Assembly (NCBI RefSeq): GCF_024323335.1
Contig: NC_066584.1
Coordinates: 429,388,319-429,452,318 of the forward strand
Origin: Lathyrus oleraceus
Lineage: Eukaryota; Streptophyta; Magnoliopsida; Fabales; Fabaceae
DNA: 64,000 bases
Reading direction: 5' to 3'
This document shows positions 43,003-55,800 of the stretch, in pieces (within the stretch, counting starts at the first letter, position 1; each line of letters opens with the position of its first letter). Position numbers and translations under genes: made by a program. The notes beneath the pieces were generated by a model. The model ran no database searches. It saw only the letters and a program-made list of their open reading frames with translations, and was not told the origin of the DNA.

Positions 43003-43098
43003 ACACTGGTTAGTAAAATATAAATGACAGAAAAATAATTTTATTGCAGAGCAACAAAATTTTAATTGAAATAAAATTAAACTCTATATTTTTGGCAG

Positions 43099-43116
43099 TC
43101 CCCGGCAACGGCGCCA
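43099..43116 (-). promoter_or_regulatory. Primer binding site, tRNA-Asp type
   Basis: Plus strand TCCCCGGCAACGGCGCCA, identical to 3266-3283, 6 bp inside the LTR edge. Confidence 0.92.
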
Positions 43117-43122
43117 AAAACT

Positions 43123-44552
43123 TGATCGAGAAAATAGCAAGTGTACTATTTTGCCTGTTATAGTAATAATGGGGAAATCCCCCGAATGTCGATCTCAAGG
43201 ACTGCACGTTAGTATTGAGTTTTAAATTATCATTCAATTAAACAAAAAGTATTAATTTGGTTTTTTGAGTGTAAAAAGAAAATAATAAAGAAATATGAAA
43301 ATAAGGGTTTATAGAGAAAAATGAACAATGCCAGGGAAGGTGTATGATTTATCCCTGTAATAACTCTGAGTTACTATTGCATCAACAAATATCAATTACT
43401 ACTTGTTCTCAAGGGTATTTTCTCCCAAGTCCTTGGTGAGAAAACCTTTAATCAATCTACCCTAATTCATATGTCCATAGCCAATTAGGGTGAAGTTAAG
43501 CTGTATAATATCAAGAATACTCTGGTTCATACAGGGTATCCCTAGTCCTAGGTGATATCTACTGCAGAGTAACCTGATGAAAACCTTATCACTGGCGGTC
43601 CAGCCTAAGTGATAACCATAGATCAATCTCGATTGGTCCGAAAGAGAAAGCAATAAACACATCAAAAGGTTACCGTAAACAAAATATTATAAATGCAAAT
43701 GTAAACTCAAATTCATTACAATTCTAAATCAGGGACACCCCCTTGAATTGGGGGGTTTAGCTACTCATATTGTTTAAAACAAATTCAAGATAAAAATTAC
43801 ACATTACAAGTAATTGGATGACTTTGATCTTCAATCGCTCCCGCTCATGAATCTCTTCAGCTCTCCAAATGCCTTGATCTCTGTAATACTTGATTGCTTC
43901 ACAATACTGTGGTTTGCTGTATTCCAAGATGATTTTTCCTTTGGTAGAAGACCTCTTTTTATAGTGAAAGTTCCCAGCAGCAGTTGGACAGGTCCAAAGA
44001 TGTCTCCACAAAGCCCGAAGAATGAAAAGCCCGAGAAAATTGGAAATATTGGGCTTGGGCTGACACGGCCCGTGTGCTGACGCGGGTGGCCGTGTCAGCC
44101 TACTGGTTCTCCTGACACGCCCATGGCATGCCCAACACGGGGGGACTTTTCTGCCTGACACGGCCCGTGTCAGTTGACACGGGTGGCCGTGTCAGGCTAC
44201 TATTTTCTTCTGCTGTTTCCCTTGCCCTGACACGGCCCGTGTCAGCTGACACGGATGGCCGTGTCAGGCCTCATGTATCGGGATTTTCTGCTCTTTAGCG
44301 TACCGGACTCTCGCACTGTCGTGTTTTGAGTTCTCCGGTTCTTCTACCTGGATCTGTCTGACAATAACACAGCTATCCCACGCATAAAATCAAGATAAAC
44401 AAAGTAAAACATCATAAAGATTAAAAATGCGCAAATAACATAACGGAAGTAAAACTACTCGAATTGTATCTTAAATGCTTGCACGGTGTATCAAATGTCT
44501 CTGTTTTGCGTCGGATCAGTAATGAAAACTTACTATAAATGGTGACTGATCA
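43123..44552 (-). repeat. 5' LTR of the non-autonomous Athila-like element
   Basis: 1430 bp, TGATCGAG...GACTGATCA on the plus strand, so the ends form a TGATC/GATCA inverted repeat. Dyad repeats at 44060-44098 (2 bp shorter), 44155-44195 and 44227-44267. Confidence 0.93.
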
Positions 44553-44557
44553 AATAC
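44553..44557. repeat. Target-site duplication of the Athila-like element, right copy
   Basis: AATAC, as at 36003-36007. Confidence 0.9.
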
Positions 44558-45886
44558 TAAAGTAGTTCCTTGGAAGTATGATACGGACGTAGTTAACCAA
44601 AGGTATGAGAAAGTAGGTCAGAAAGAAGGTCTAAAGATTGCAAGCACTGATATAGCAGTGGGAAGAAGAATGACCCATAGTGGTCGCATTTATACCCCTT
44701 AGTTTAACTTGGCTTCACCAATTCTACTGAAAGGAACCACCACCACTGTTACCGACAAAGGCAAACGGGTGATCCCAACTGATGAAGACACTGGATTTTT
44801 GAGGATTATCAAGAAGAGTGATTACAATATTATTGATCAGCTGCATCAAACTCATTCAAAGATATCCATTTTGTCTCTTCTCATGAGTTCTTCGACTCAT
44901 AGGAGTGCCTTGCATAAATTGTTAGCTCAGGCTCATGTCACTCACGACATTACTATTGATCAATTTGATGGGGTCATTGCCAACATTACAGCATGCAACC
45001 ATCTCAGCTTCAGTAGAGAAGATTTGACAAAGGATGGCCAAGACCATAACCGTGCTTTGCACATATCTGTAAAATGCCAAGAAGATACCCTATCAAGAGT
45101 CCTTGTGGACACTGGCTCCTCTATGAATGTCTTACCTAAGAGGATGCTCGCTAAGTTGGCATATCAAGGGGTTGAGATGAGGCCAAGTGCATTAATTGTC
45201 AAGGCATTTGATGGATCGAGGAGGACCGTCATAGTTGAAGTGGATCTGTCATTCTTAATTGGTCCACATGTGTTTGAAATTACTTTTCAGGTTATGGACA
45301 TCAATCCAAATTATAGTTGTTTGCTTGGAAGGCCGTGGATTCATGCCACTAGGGTCGTGACATCCACCTTGCACCAAAAAATGAAATTCGTTATTGATGA
45401 TAAATTGGTGATTGTGTCCGATGAGGAAGATCTTATGGTAAGCCACCTCTCTTCATTCAGTTACATTGAGGCTGATGAGGATGCTTTGGAAACTTCTTTC
45501 CAATCTCTTGAAATAGCCAACGATGTCTTTATGGAAGTCAAAGAACCAAAGGGGAAGGGTATTACATCTTTTGCATCATGGAAGAAAGCAAGATAAACCA
45601 TTGAGGAAGGAAGCCCCGAATGTTGGGGAGATGTTATTGATGTCAAACTAAAGTTGGACCGTTATGGGTGGGGTTACAAACCAACTAATGTTAAGAAGGG
45701 AGCATCAACCTCCACCAAAGGACGTCCGAAGACTATCCAAGAAGTGTTTGTCAGCACTGGATATCAAGTCAATGATATTGATGAAGATCTTGAAGATGAA
45801 GATTTGAGTAACCTGGTGTACTAATGTGATGTGTCTTTGAACAATTGGAAGGCGATTGAAATCCCAAAGATGTTTCCTTTGTCAAA
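44558..45886 (+). pseudogene. Second Ogre-type element: gag end and protease
   Basis: The sequence picks up in the middle of a gag C-terminus (MTHSGRIYTP, then a stop at 44701), as expected if the Ogre at 9534-36002 inserted into this older element. The frame 44709-45596 has the conserved FLRIIKKSDYNIIDQL segment and a protease with an intact active site, DTGSSMNVLPK, followed by YSCLLGRPWIH. It then runs through stops at 45594 and near 45822 to a probable splice donor at 45887. Clearly diverged from the first Ogre, so a different subfamily. No LTR of this copy is in the window. Confidence 0.88.
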
Positions 45887-46154
45887 GTAATTTGTTGTTT
45901 TTTCTTTGTTGTTTTCAAAATTCCATAGATATGTCCAAAGCTATTGGACTATTTTGTAGGGCCACCTTTACATTTTTAAGATTATATCAATGAAGGTGTT
46001 TTGTTAAATTCCCATTTATTCATTTACTGCTCGTTCTCTTTCACTTTTAAAGGAAAACGACAATCTTTCAAAACTATTAAAATAAAAATCATTTTCCTCT
46101 TGCATTCCTTTGTTTTTTTACTTTTAATAAAAAGCAAATCATTTAAACATGCAG
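45887..46154 (+). other. Probable intron of the second Ogre-type element
   Basis: Begins GTAATTTG and ends ACATGCAG, A/T-rich, joining the protease part to the RT part in phase. Position and terminal bases parallel the candidate intron at 25098-25392, although the interiors are unlike. Confidence 0.68.
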
Positions 46155-46636
46155 AATAAAAGAAAACCCTGTTGAATCCAATGACTATATGTTCACTCTT
46201 AACTTTGATTCACCCATCTACCAAGCTGAAGAAGAGGGTGAGGAAGATTGTGATGTTCCCAACGAACTGACAAGATTGGTTGAGTATGAGTACACAGATC
46301 TCCAACCATATCAAGAGAACGTATAGACAATTAACCTTGGAACTGAGGAAGCGAAGAAAGAGGTCAAGATTGGTACAACACATGGGGCAGGCGTCAAAGA
46401 AAGATTGGTCAATCTTCTACAAGAATATGTGGATGTGTTTTCATGGTCGTATCAAGATATACCCGATTTAGACATAGACACTGTTGTTCATAAATTACCA
46501 CTCCGACCAGATTATTCGCCAATAAAATAGAAACTCCGAAGAACAAGACCAAACATGGCTTTGAAGATTGGAGAAGAGATCAAAAGACAATTTGATGATG
46601 GATTCCTTACAGTTGCAAAGTACCCTCAATGGTTAG
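46155..46636 (+). pseudogene. Second Ogre-type element: start of RT ORF, cut by LTR insertion
   Basis: Encodes the leader of the RT polyprotein (FDSPIYQAEEEGEEDCDVP, NLLQEYVDVFSWSYQD, LPLRPDYSP), with TAG stops near 46324 and 46528. It stops at YPQWL, just before the RT fingers, where an LTR begins at 46637. Colinear with 25430-25880 of the first Ogre. Confidence 0.88.
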
Positions 46637-49600
46637 TGTAGAGGTAAATTCATGACCATTAAGCTATGGATAAACTTAACATCAATTAAACCAGAGTCGC
46701 CACCGGGCTTTTATTGTTTCCAAGGGAAAAGGGAAAAGTACGAACAAAACCCAAAGATAAGAAGTTTTCAAATCAAAACTAATAAAATGCCAGAGATTAC
46801 AGGTAAGGGGGTTGGTTACACAGAGGGAAGGTATTAGCACCCAAAGTATCCTAGATACTCCTAAGGAGCCCTTTCTTGTGTGCATATGTATTTTTGTACA
46901 AAATGATATTTGCAATAAATAGAGTGGAGGGATGAGAAAAGAATTCATTAATTATATTTTTGTGTTTGACAAGACCTTCGAACTTGTGCCTACGTACCAA
47001 CATAAAATGAGGGATTAAAACCTCGTAGTTCGTGGTATAAATTTCAAAGTGGATGCATTGCTTTTAACAAAAGTTTAAGTCTAACAAAGGCACAAAAGGC
47101 CTAAAAAGGTTTGAATGAGTGTTAGTTATTTTTGTCTTTTGAAATTTTAAGTCAAATATAGTTAAGTTCATTTAAAAGTTTGATTAAGAAAAAGAGTTTG
47201 AAAATGCAATGATATAAGGCCAAAGTTTCTAATTTGCAATATGGTCTAAGTTTAGAAAATCAACACAAGCAAAGAAGATTTTTTTTAAAAAAGGAGTGAG
47301 AGATTTGAAATTAAAGAAGTGGGGAAGAGATGAAGAGATTAATCCTAAGCATAAATTTGAAAGTTAAGAGTTGGAAAGATCTGATTAATGGCATGCAATC
47401 CAATAGATAAGAATGTCATATAGAAACCCAAATTTCCTTTGGACTTTAAAATCAAGCAATAGCAATACACACATAGCAAGATGACGATCAAGGCATCAAA
47501 TAAAGATAGCCACATTGAAGCTTAGCAACTCCATGATCTTCTTCATAATCTCCATGTATCATATGAATTCAAAGATATGCACTAGACACAGGTTCAAAGT
47601 AACAACTTCAATAGGATCATGTAGCAGATGAACTCAAATAGGATCACAATACTTGCTTCAAATGAAGTTTCAATTCACAAGCACTTAGTTTCATGAAAAT
47701 TGGCACTGGCCAAGTCCTTTTGCATAGTGAGTGTTGCCTAATTCTAAGTCCAAAGTCTCATATCAAATCCAACAGTCCACACAAATGTATTTTAGGGTTT
47801 TTGTTTTTATTATGTACATTAAGGTCAAAGGAGCACAAAGCACAAACAAGTATATACAATCACAATATAATCACAAAATATGGCTCAAGTGAGCAAAGTG
47901 AAAATGGCATTAAAGTAAACAAGTTAAATGGTATGAATAATGGCAAATGAATAAAGGCTTAAAGTTAAAGTGCATAAAAGTAAATGACTTGAAATTAAAT
48001 GTTAGTTGTTAGTTAATTAGAGGTTAGTATTGCTTTTGATTTTGTTTTTGTTTAAGTCATTCTTTGGAGAACACTCAACTCACTATTCACAATCATGGAT
48101 CCTTAAACCAAGACATCTTCCAAAGGAAGGAAAAAAGGCCAAGTTTCCACACAATACCATGAAAGAGGGGAGACTTACAATCTCACTTACTAGAATGATA
48201 TGCCTTTTGTGTCACAAATTTAGCGCTATATTAAGCAATCAAAATTGGACTTATGTAGAAGTCACAACTATTTGAGGTCGGGCAATAGAAATTTTAGTGC
48301 TAATGCATGTTAGAGATATGGTATCATGAACCATACTCCTAAAACATACCACACTTAAAAGAAAATGCAAAAGGGGTGAACCTAATCTCATCCATACTTA
48401 TGTTGATTTTGCAATCAACTAGCCTTAGGATATAGAGATATCATAGGTCGATGAAATGAATGAGAAGAGAATGAGATTGAGATGAAGAGAGAGGGGGAAT
48501 GGAATCAACATAAATTGGTCAAAGAAGGACTTTTATCAAATTAAAATCATTCATTCATTTTGGGAGATGAAATGTCCATTTCATCAATCCCCTAAATCCA
48601 ATGATTTTAACTCAACAAAGTCAAATCAACCTTGACCAAGACCCAACAATACAAGTCAAACTCAACAAGTCAATATCAAAAGCTCAACACAACTTATTTG
48701 GCAATTAAACAATTAAAATCAATTAAAATATGCATTAAATTAAATTATGGTTGGTCAACATCCTAAAACCTCATCAAAACACCAAATAAATGGCCATGAG
48801 ATTTACCATAGGTCAAACAAGGTCAAAGGACCTTGGATAAAAAAATTCATTATTTTTGGAAACTTAAAACTATTTTTAAATAATTAAGAATATTCACAAA
48901 AATAATTAAATCATGAAAAATAATAATAATGATCCAAAAAAATAATTTTAATTCAAAAAATGAAAGAGGATTTTATTTAATATTTTTTGGTGAAACTCTC
49001 ATATTTTTTGGATCACTATTAAAATTAATATGAATTAATGAAAATAAATCAAATTAAATGAAAATTAGAAAATAGGAAAAAACGTGGACCACTTGATCTC
49101 CCTCATTAATTGAGGTGGCATATCAAATGGTCCTCAGCGCGCGTTCCATCAAGGACCCAAGTCAAAGCGTTGTATGGATGGTAATCAAAACCAACGCACG
49201 AGATTATAACATTTCAAATGGATCATGTGGTTCAGATGAGCGTCAGCACACCACCGGAGCCAAAGTTACGGCCTCCTTCTCCGGTGAGCTTCACCAGACT
49301 GGTTGACTCACAACCATCACCAAAATTAAAAACAAAGACATGAATTTAAAGTAAAAATGCTCAGGAGCTCAAATCTGACCTCAATTTCTCTTAACTCCAA
49401 GTATATTGAAAGATACAAGGAGTTGAAGTTTGAGGTGCATGATCTGAGTTGCCTCGATTTGGCCTCAAAACAACTCAATCTTGTTGCCTACATTGGTAGG
49501 ACTTCAGACAACCAAAGATCAAGAAGAATTATGGAGAATTGAGTGAGAATCGAAGAGATGAAAATTTATGGAAAATACCTTCAATGCAGGTCTGTATGCA

Positions 49601-51329
49601 GACGATCTTGCTCTTGATCTTGCTCTGGACAATTGATGGAGTGGAATTGAATGATCAAAAGGCACAGGACTCTTGGAGATTTGAATCTCAAAACAGTGGA
49701 GATTCAAACTCAATTTCCAATGGAAATTCTCAATATTATCCTTTGAATGAGAGAGTTTGGAGGTAGGGATTCAAAGCTGGCGTGCAGGGTCCTTCATTCT
49801 GATGGCAATGGGCTCTATTTATAGCCATATGAATGCTAAATGCACACTTGAAATCAAAGTTCCAAAAATAGAAATGTACATTACATGGGTGCATATAGGC
49901 CCATGTGATCACTTCTTCTGGTCCATAATTGAGTACAAACATTGCTGAAGTCATCTTGGAAAGCTGCGCATTGGTGTATGGAAGTTTCAAGTTCAATTGT
50001 GCCAAATTGTCATCCAAGTTCAAGGCATGCGCAAGTCACTCATATCTTGTCCAAATGAGATGAAATTGGACTTTTTGGAAAGGTTAGATCAAATGTAACA
50101 ACTTTCATGTTTAACACGTTTTCATTTGAATCTTGGATCATGACGAATTTTGAGGTGGAAGTTGGGAAAATCAAACATGTCAAAAAAAATTCTAAGTGTC
50201 AAGCCATATGTTCACTTATTCCACCTTGGCTAAATTTTTATATAATCTTCAAATGGGAAACATTCCTTCATCAATGTTGTAGATATCTCAAATTTATTCA
50301 AAATGGTCACAAATTTGACCTCATTTGGATTTAATATGAAGGAGTTATGCACTTTTGAAGTTGAGGAAAATCACATGTTCAATGGCATTGGTCCAAAATG
50401 ACCTATAATGTCTCCTCATATCACATGCACATAAAAGTTGAATTTGATATTCCTCCAAACATCAAAGTTGAAGTATACATCTTGAACTTGATTTTTCAAC
50501 TTGGAAATCTTTCATCTCATAAAAACTGAGCAAGTTATGGTCTTGGGAAGTTGACCTCCAAATTAGGGTTTAAACAAAATTACCTATAATTATTTACCAT
50601 AAAAAGTGACTTTCCAAGCAAAACTAGCTCTAGACATCAACATGAAAGTTGTTTGGAATGTCATTTAGAGTAACGTTTCTCTTGTAATCATTTTCATATG
50701 AGAAAAATTGTAGGAGATGAGGTCTAGGGAACCCCAGTTTTGATCAGATGAATTCCTATGGTCAACAACCATGAACCAACTTGCTAGCTTGCTATCCTCT
50801 TGACTTTTGGGACTCATGGAGGATCATATATGCATAAGATGATGAAATTTGAAGAATCTCTTGAAAGATTTGATCAAATGTTGAAGAAGCTTGTTGAAGA
50901 AGTTACACAAGATACCTAGATGAACTAGGGTTTTCCCAGGCAAACCAATTCCAAACTCTTGATGAATTCTTGATCAAAATAATATGTGAAGATCATGGGG
51001 ATTCATATATGATGCTTATAGCCATAGTAGACCAATTCTTGATTAAGCTCCTTGCAATGAGGGTCTTAAACCTTAGATGTGAGCTTGATAGATCAAAGGT
51101 GAGCATGTGCATTACCTACAAAAAGTTAGACAATACAAAGACATATTTTTGGTATTTTGGTTAGTAAATGATAAAATATAAAGTATGATACAATTAAATG
51201 GTGCTTGGTGATCTCTCCCAATGCAAACCCAATGAATGAGGGGTAGGGAGGAGCCAAGGTGTGATCCCAATGCTAATGCATATGACGAGATATCATGAGG
51301 GATCTTAGGGTCAAAATTGGGGTCTTACA
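46637..51329 (-). repeat. 3' LTR of a minus-strand Ogre-type element (third)
   Basis: 4693 bp. On the minus strand it begins TGTAAGACCCCAATTTTG and ends CCTCTACA. It contains the shared motif GGTGCTAATACCTTCCC (minus, 46825-46841) and a PBS look-alike TGGCGACTCTGG (minus, 46691-46702). No gene is supported; open frames are short and unlike any family I recognise. The possible target duplication, GTTAG (46632-46636), cannot be checked because the other end is outside the window. Confidence 0.82.
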
Positions 51330-51342
51330 GCTGCCCATATTT
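51330..51342 (-). promoter_or_regulatory. Polypurine tract of the third Ogre-type element
   Basis: Minus strand AAATATGGGCAGC directly before the LTR; the GGGCAGC end is shared with the other two Ogre tracts. Confidence 0.75.
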
Positions 51343-52866
51343 AAGGACGTTCTAACTGAGGAGATGAAGGTTAAAATCTTTGTATCGACTCAGTATAATG
51401 GACTTAAATAACAACATATATAAACAAATTTTGGTCCCTAAGAGACCTCATGATGTATATGATGTGAATGTTGAAATAATCTCTACAGGGAGATGTTACC
51501 ACATAGGAAAAGAATACAGAGATACTGAAAGTCCGCAAGAGCATAATGCATTTCATAAGGAAAACTCACTGGGGAGACAAAGACTCTGGGGGGATAAATG
51601 GGTTGTGCGTAGGCCAGGCTACGACTTTTAAAACTGCTGAGGGACTCGAGGGATTCCATGAAAAGAAATCAATGGACATACTCAGCCGGGGAATAAAAGG
51701 ACATCTGCGGGGAAAACAAGTAGATCAGAGCAAAGCTAAAATACTCGAGCCGAGCAGGAAATGACGATTTTACTGAGGAAATGCACACTCACACTCAACC
51801 GGGGAAGAAATAATCTTCAACACAGGAGTAACAGAAGTATATTATCCACTACCGGTTACTGGGTAAGGAGATAACAAACTTTGACAAGGAGGACATTCGT
51901 TACCGGTCAAGGTAAACATATCAAGGATGACTCGCTGAGGGCAACCAGGAGGTGTATTCATTACCGGTTACTGGGTAAGAATAAACTGCTGGGAAAAGCC
52001 AAAATAGGATTTACAACTACCGGTTACTGGGCAGAAGACCAAAGAGAGAGAATATCCATCACTGGTTAAAGTGAACATATCAAGGATAGACTCAAAGGAA
52101 AGAAAATCCGTCATCGATTAAGATGAACATATCAAGGATAAACTTGTTTGGGGAAATTAGGAAGGATATCTGTCACCGGTTAGGATGAACATATCAAGGA
52201 TAAACTGCCTAAAAAGGTAAGAATCACATCTATCGAATATTGGATAGAATACCGAAAAGAGAATATACGTCATCGGTTAGGATGAACATATCAAGGATAA
52301 ACTCAGAGGGGAGAAATAGGAATTACATCTATCAGTTACTGGATAGAATACCCAAAAAGAGAATATCCGTCATCGGTTAGGATGAACATATCAAGGATAG
52401 ACTCTGCAAAAGGGGAAAGCAGGATTTAAAACTACCGGTTACTAGACAGAAGACCACAAAGAGAAGGAAACCCGTCACCAGTTAGGACGAACATATCAAA
52501 GATTAACTCTCTAGGGAAGAAGATAGGGATTACAACTACCTTTTTACTGGGTAGAAAACCAAAAAGAGAATATATGTCACCGATTAAGATGAAAATATCA
52601 AGGATATACTCAAAGCAGGGGAAGAAAATATTTGTCACCGGTTAGGATGAACATATCAAGGACATACTTCCTGGGTAAATGTGAAAACGAATCCGCTGGG
52701 GAGAAAAGGGGTACTTTTGTCGGGTATTGAGCAGAAGCGACAAACTGCAAACTAAGAAGAATATTACCAGTTCCTGGGTAACAGACTCTTAGGGGACCAA
52801 AAAAACATCTACCTAGGTAAGATATAGAAAGAAACGGCCAATCAAGATTCAACCCAATGAGGATAT
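51343..52866 (-). repeat. 3' UTR minisatellite of the third Ogre-type element
   Basis: Between about 51840 and 52670 the plus strand repeats ACCGGTTA(C/G)...GATGAACATATCAAGGATA blocks; the ACATATCAAGGA core recurs at roughly 53-, 61-, 97-, 100-, 105- and 57-bp steps. CTGGG(T/C)A(G/A)AA units alternate with it. No coding domain. The region is cut at 52866 by insertion of the next element. Confidence 0.85.
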
Positions 52867-55800
52867 TGTCGCATCCGCGAAAAACAACCGGCGGGCAAAA
52901 CAAAACAAACAGAGCCGCCACCGTGCGTTATTTATCCCAAAAGAGGGAAAGGAAACGCTCGAAGTAAACCTGGAAAGGAAATGGTCTTACGACCGGAGAT
53001 TACAAGGATCGGGAGTCGGTTACGCAAGGGGAAGGTATTAGCACCCCCTCACGTCCGTCGTACTCGACGGGATCCACGCTCAGAAGGAAAGAATAAGGTT
53101 GCTGAAAGAAACTGCTCAAAACATGCACACACACTGGAATAACAAGACAGGCGGAAGAAGACGGAAGAAAGTAACTCGGCAGGATGTCGCATCCTGGTCA
53201 TACGTAGTTTGTCAGAAACAAACATCAGAGTCGACGTAGTTCGGGGAAACGGGGAACGGGCTCGCTAGAAGATCGCATCCTATGCCTACGTATCTCATCT
53301 GGAATGAGAATCAGAGCTACCGTAGTTCGGCTAACGCACGCCGAAACAAACACACGCACAGACGCTGAGACGTCAAACGAGACACACAAATGGAAACAGA
53401 CTGCCAACCAATGGGCTTACGTCCAACTCCAAACACCAAGCACACACAGGAAACTGAAGGCCAATCGCTGGACTTACACCAGACTCCAAACACACCAACA
53501 AAAACGGGAAACCGACTGCCAATCGCTGGGCTTACGTCAGACTCCACACCCACACACAAGAGGTTAACAAACAGACAAGCTAATAGGGAGTCTGGAACTC
53601 GAGCCTAATATTTATCAAGCAAACACACACAAAAAGGAAAAGGGTGCCCGGAGAGATCTCGTACGATCTCCTGCCTACGTACCTCATCTGGTATGAGGAT
53701 CAAGGCAACGTAGTTCCCCTTAACAGGGGAGAAACTTCTATCCTAACCAGAGACTGGGAAATGACAAACTAAAAGGGAGTCTGGAACTCGAGCCTAATAG
53801 TTATCATGCAATCCACAATGGTCCTAGGTTGAGGTTTCTATCTAACTTGCACAGGCAACAAGCTATCCTAAACAGCACAAACAAAGTCATACAAGCACAA
53901 CAAGCAAGCACATACACTATATGCAAACAAATGGGCTCATACAAGGTCAGGCTGTGAAACACAAGCCAACTGGAATCGGGTGTAGTTAGCTCTTAACCCT
54001 AACATTGAGAGTTAGGGTGAAGCAGATGAAATGGGAAGTGAGGGTAAGACCTCACAGCCTTATCCCTGGCCTGGGAGAGCTTTAAAAGAAAGTGTGGGAG
54101 TTCAGAAAGCAGGAACTCTTCTCCACAAATGATAGACTCTATAAGATCTTGGGTTAAGATTCACAATGCATCAACACATTGTGTGTGAGAAAGATGAATG
54201 ACACAACTGAATAGCAGGGTATGGATTGCACATCCCTTTTATCTGTCAATTGCCTCTGAAGAGGTCTTTTCCTGCTTGGCACAAAGATAAACAAACACAA
54301 GCATTGCCTCTTAAGGAGGGCTTCAGATAGGTGCCTACCAAATAATAGTAGGTCTTCCAGACTACATGAAGAAGAGAAGTTATACCTAAGTGGTTAAGCA
54401 ACCAAGCAAAGCAAAGTTCAAAATGAACTTAAAGCAACTAATGTACCTGTGGAAACATCAAACAAATCAGTACAAAGTTCAGACAATCAAACAACAGTTA
54501 ATAAGCAACAAACAATCCCAATGTACAAAAGATATAAGCCAAAGGTCAAACTCAAATGAGTCAACATTAACCTACAAAACACACAAAGATTAGTAATCAA
54601 AGGCAAATATCAATGCTCAAGTGATGAAGCATCAACAACTATGGAAACTTGGATGTTCAACCTGAAATCAAAGCTTCAAATGTGAGAGGCAAACCACTAG
54701 GTCAAAGCCTAGGGTCAAAGGTGGAGAAAAAATCCAAAACAGAAGCTGAAAATTAACATGAATCAACTTCAACCACATCTTAAAACAATCCAAAAGGTCT
54801 CATATCAATATCATATACCAAAAGCATTTCATAATCAATTGAAGTTCAACGCAATTTTAAAGGTCAAATGTGATCAACCAGAATGAAAAATCTCAATTAA
54901 ATCAGAAATGATCCAAATAAATCCAAGAAAAATCATGAGCAATCACAACATTCATAACATGCATCATACAAGAAATCAGGACAATTGGAGATCATTTGGC
55001 ATGGCAAACACATCATATAAGTTGAACATCAAAAGGTGTGACACAAATTGTCACACCAACTTAGAACAATCATAAAACAGAGATGACAATTGATAAAAAT
55101 ACCAAATCATCACCAAAATGTCAAGCCATATGTCTAGTTTCATCATGCAAATTTTCAGATTCATTGAATCAAAGACCAGTATTTCACAAATGTATAAGCA
55201 TGGCAAAGTACAAAATGGATACATGTTCAAACATCTTAGCACCAAAAATAATCCAGCCAAGCACAATTTTGGAATTAATGATCAAAAAATAATAGACAAG
55301 ATAAGGATCATGATGCAAAAAATTGGGATGAATTTGGATTAATTTTCAAATTGTTGTGATTTTTTAAAGATTGATGAAAAGTGAAATAAAAAGGAAATAT
55401 TAATTTGAATTTGAAAAGTGGCGCCAGCATGTGAATCGCGGTGTTTCACTTATGTGGTGTCAAGCAGAGGCGCGATCAAAGCAACAGACCAATAGGAAAC
55501 TAGCATGGCAATCAGCATGCACCAATCACACGCGAGCCCTAGGGAAACATACAGGAACAGATTTATGTTGCAAAAGGAGATCAAACCGTGGCCTTAACTG
55601 GACATCATCTTCTTCATCACACGTTCATGAACAGTGAAGCATCTCAAGAACATCAAGAACAAATTTACCAGAATTTAAAATCAAACACATCATTGTGTAG
55701 ATCCTTCATCAAGGATCACAAATTCATGCATGGTTTAGCCTAATTCCACATTTGGAGAGCAAATCGAACACAAGAACATTCATACATGAAACTTGAAATC

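Larger units (their letters stand above)
36008..44552 (-). mobile_element. Non-autonomous Athila-like retrotransposon without RT, RNase H or integrase
   Basis: 8545 bp flanked by AATAC. On the minus strand: 5' LTR (43123-44552), tRNA-Asp PBS, intact gag, protease, spacer with dyad repeats, ATHILA ORF-1-like gene, 3' UTR, polypurine tract, 3' LTR (36008-37353). No pol core lies between the protease and the ORF-1-like gene. Two further copies of the same arrangement lie at 1-9533, so this is a family structure rather than a private deletion. Such an element must borrow RT and integrase from an autonomous relative. Confidence 0.9.

Noticed and set aside
53304..53608. Overlapping ORFs on both strands rich in Thr/Gln
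   Set aside because: They follow a short direct repeat inside an Ogre-type LTR and have no recognisable domain.
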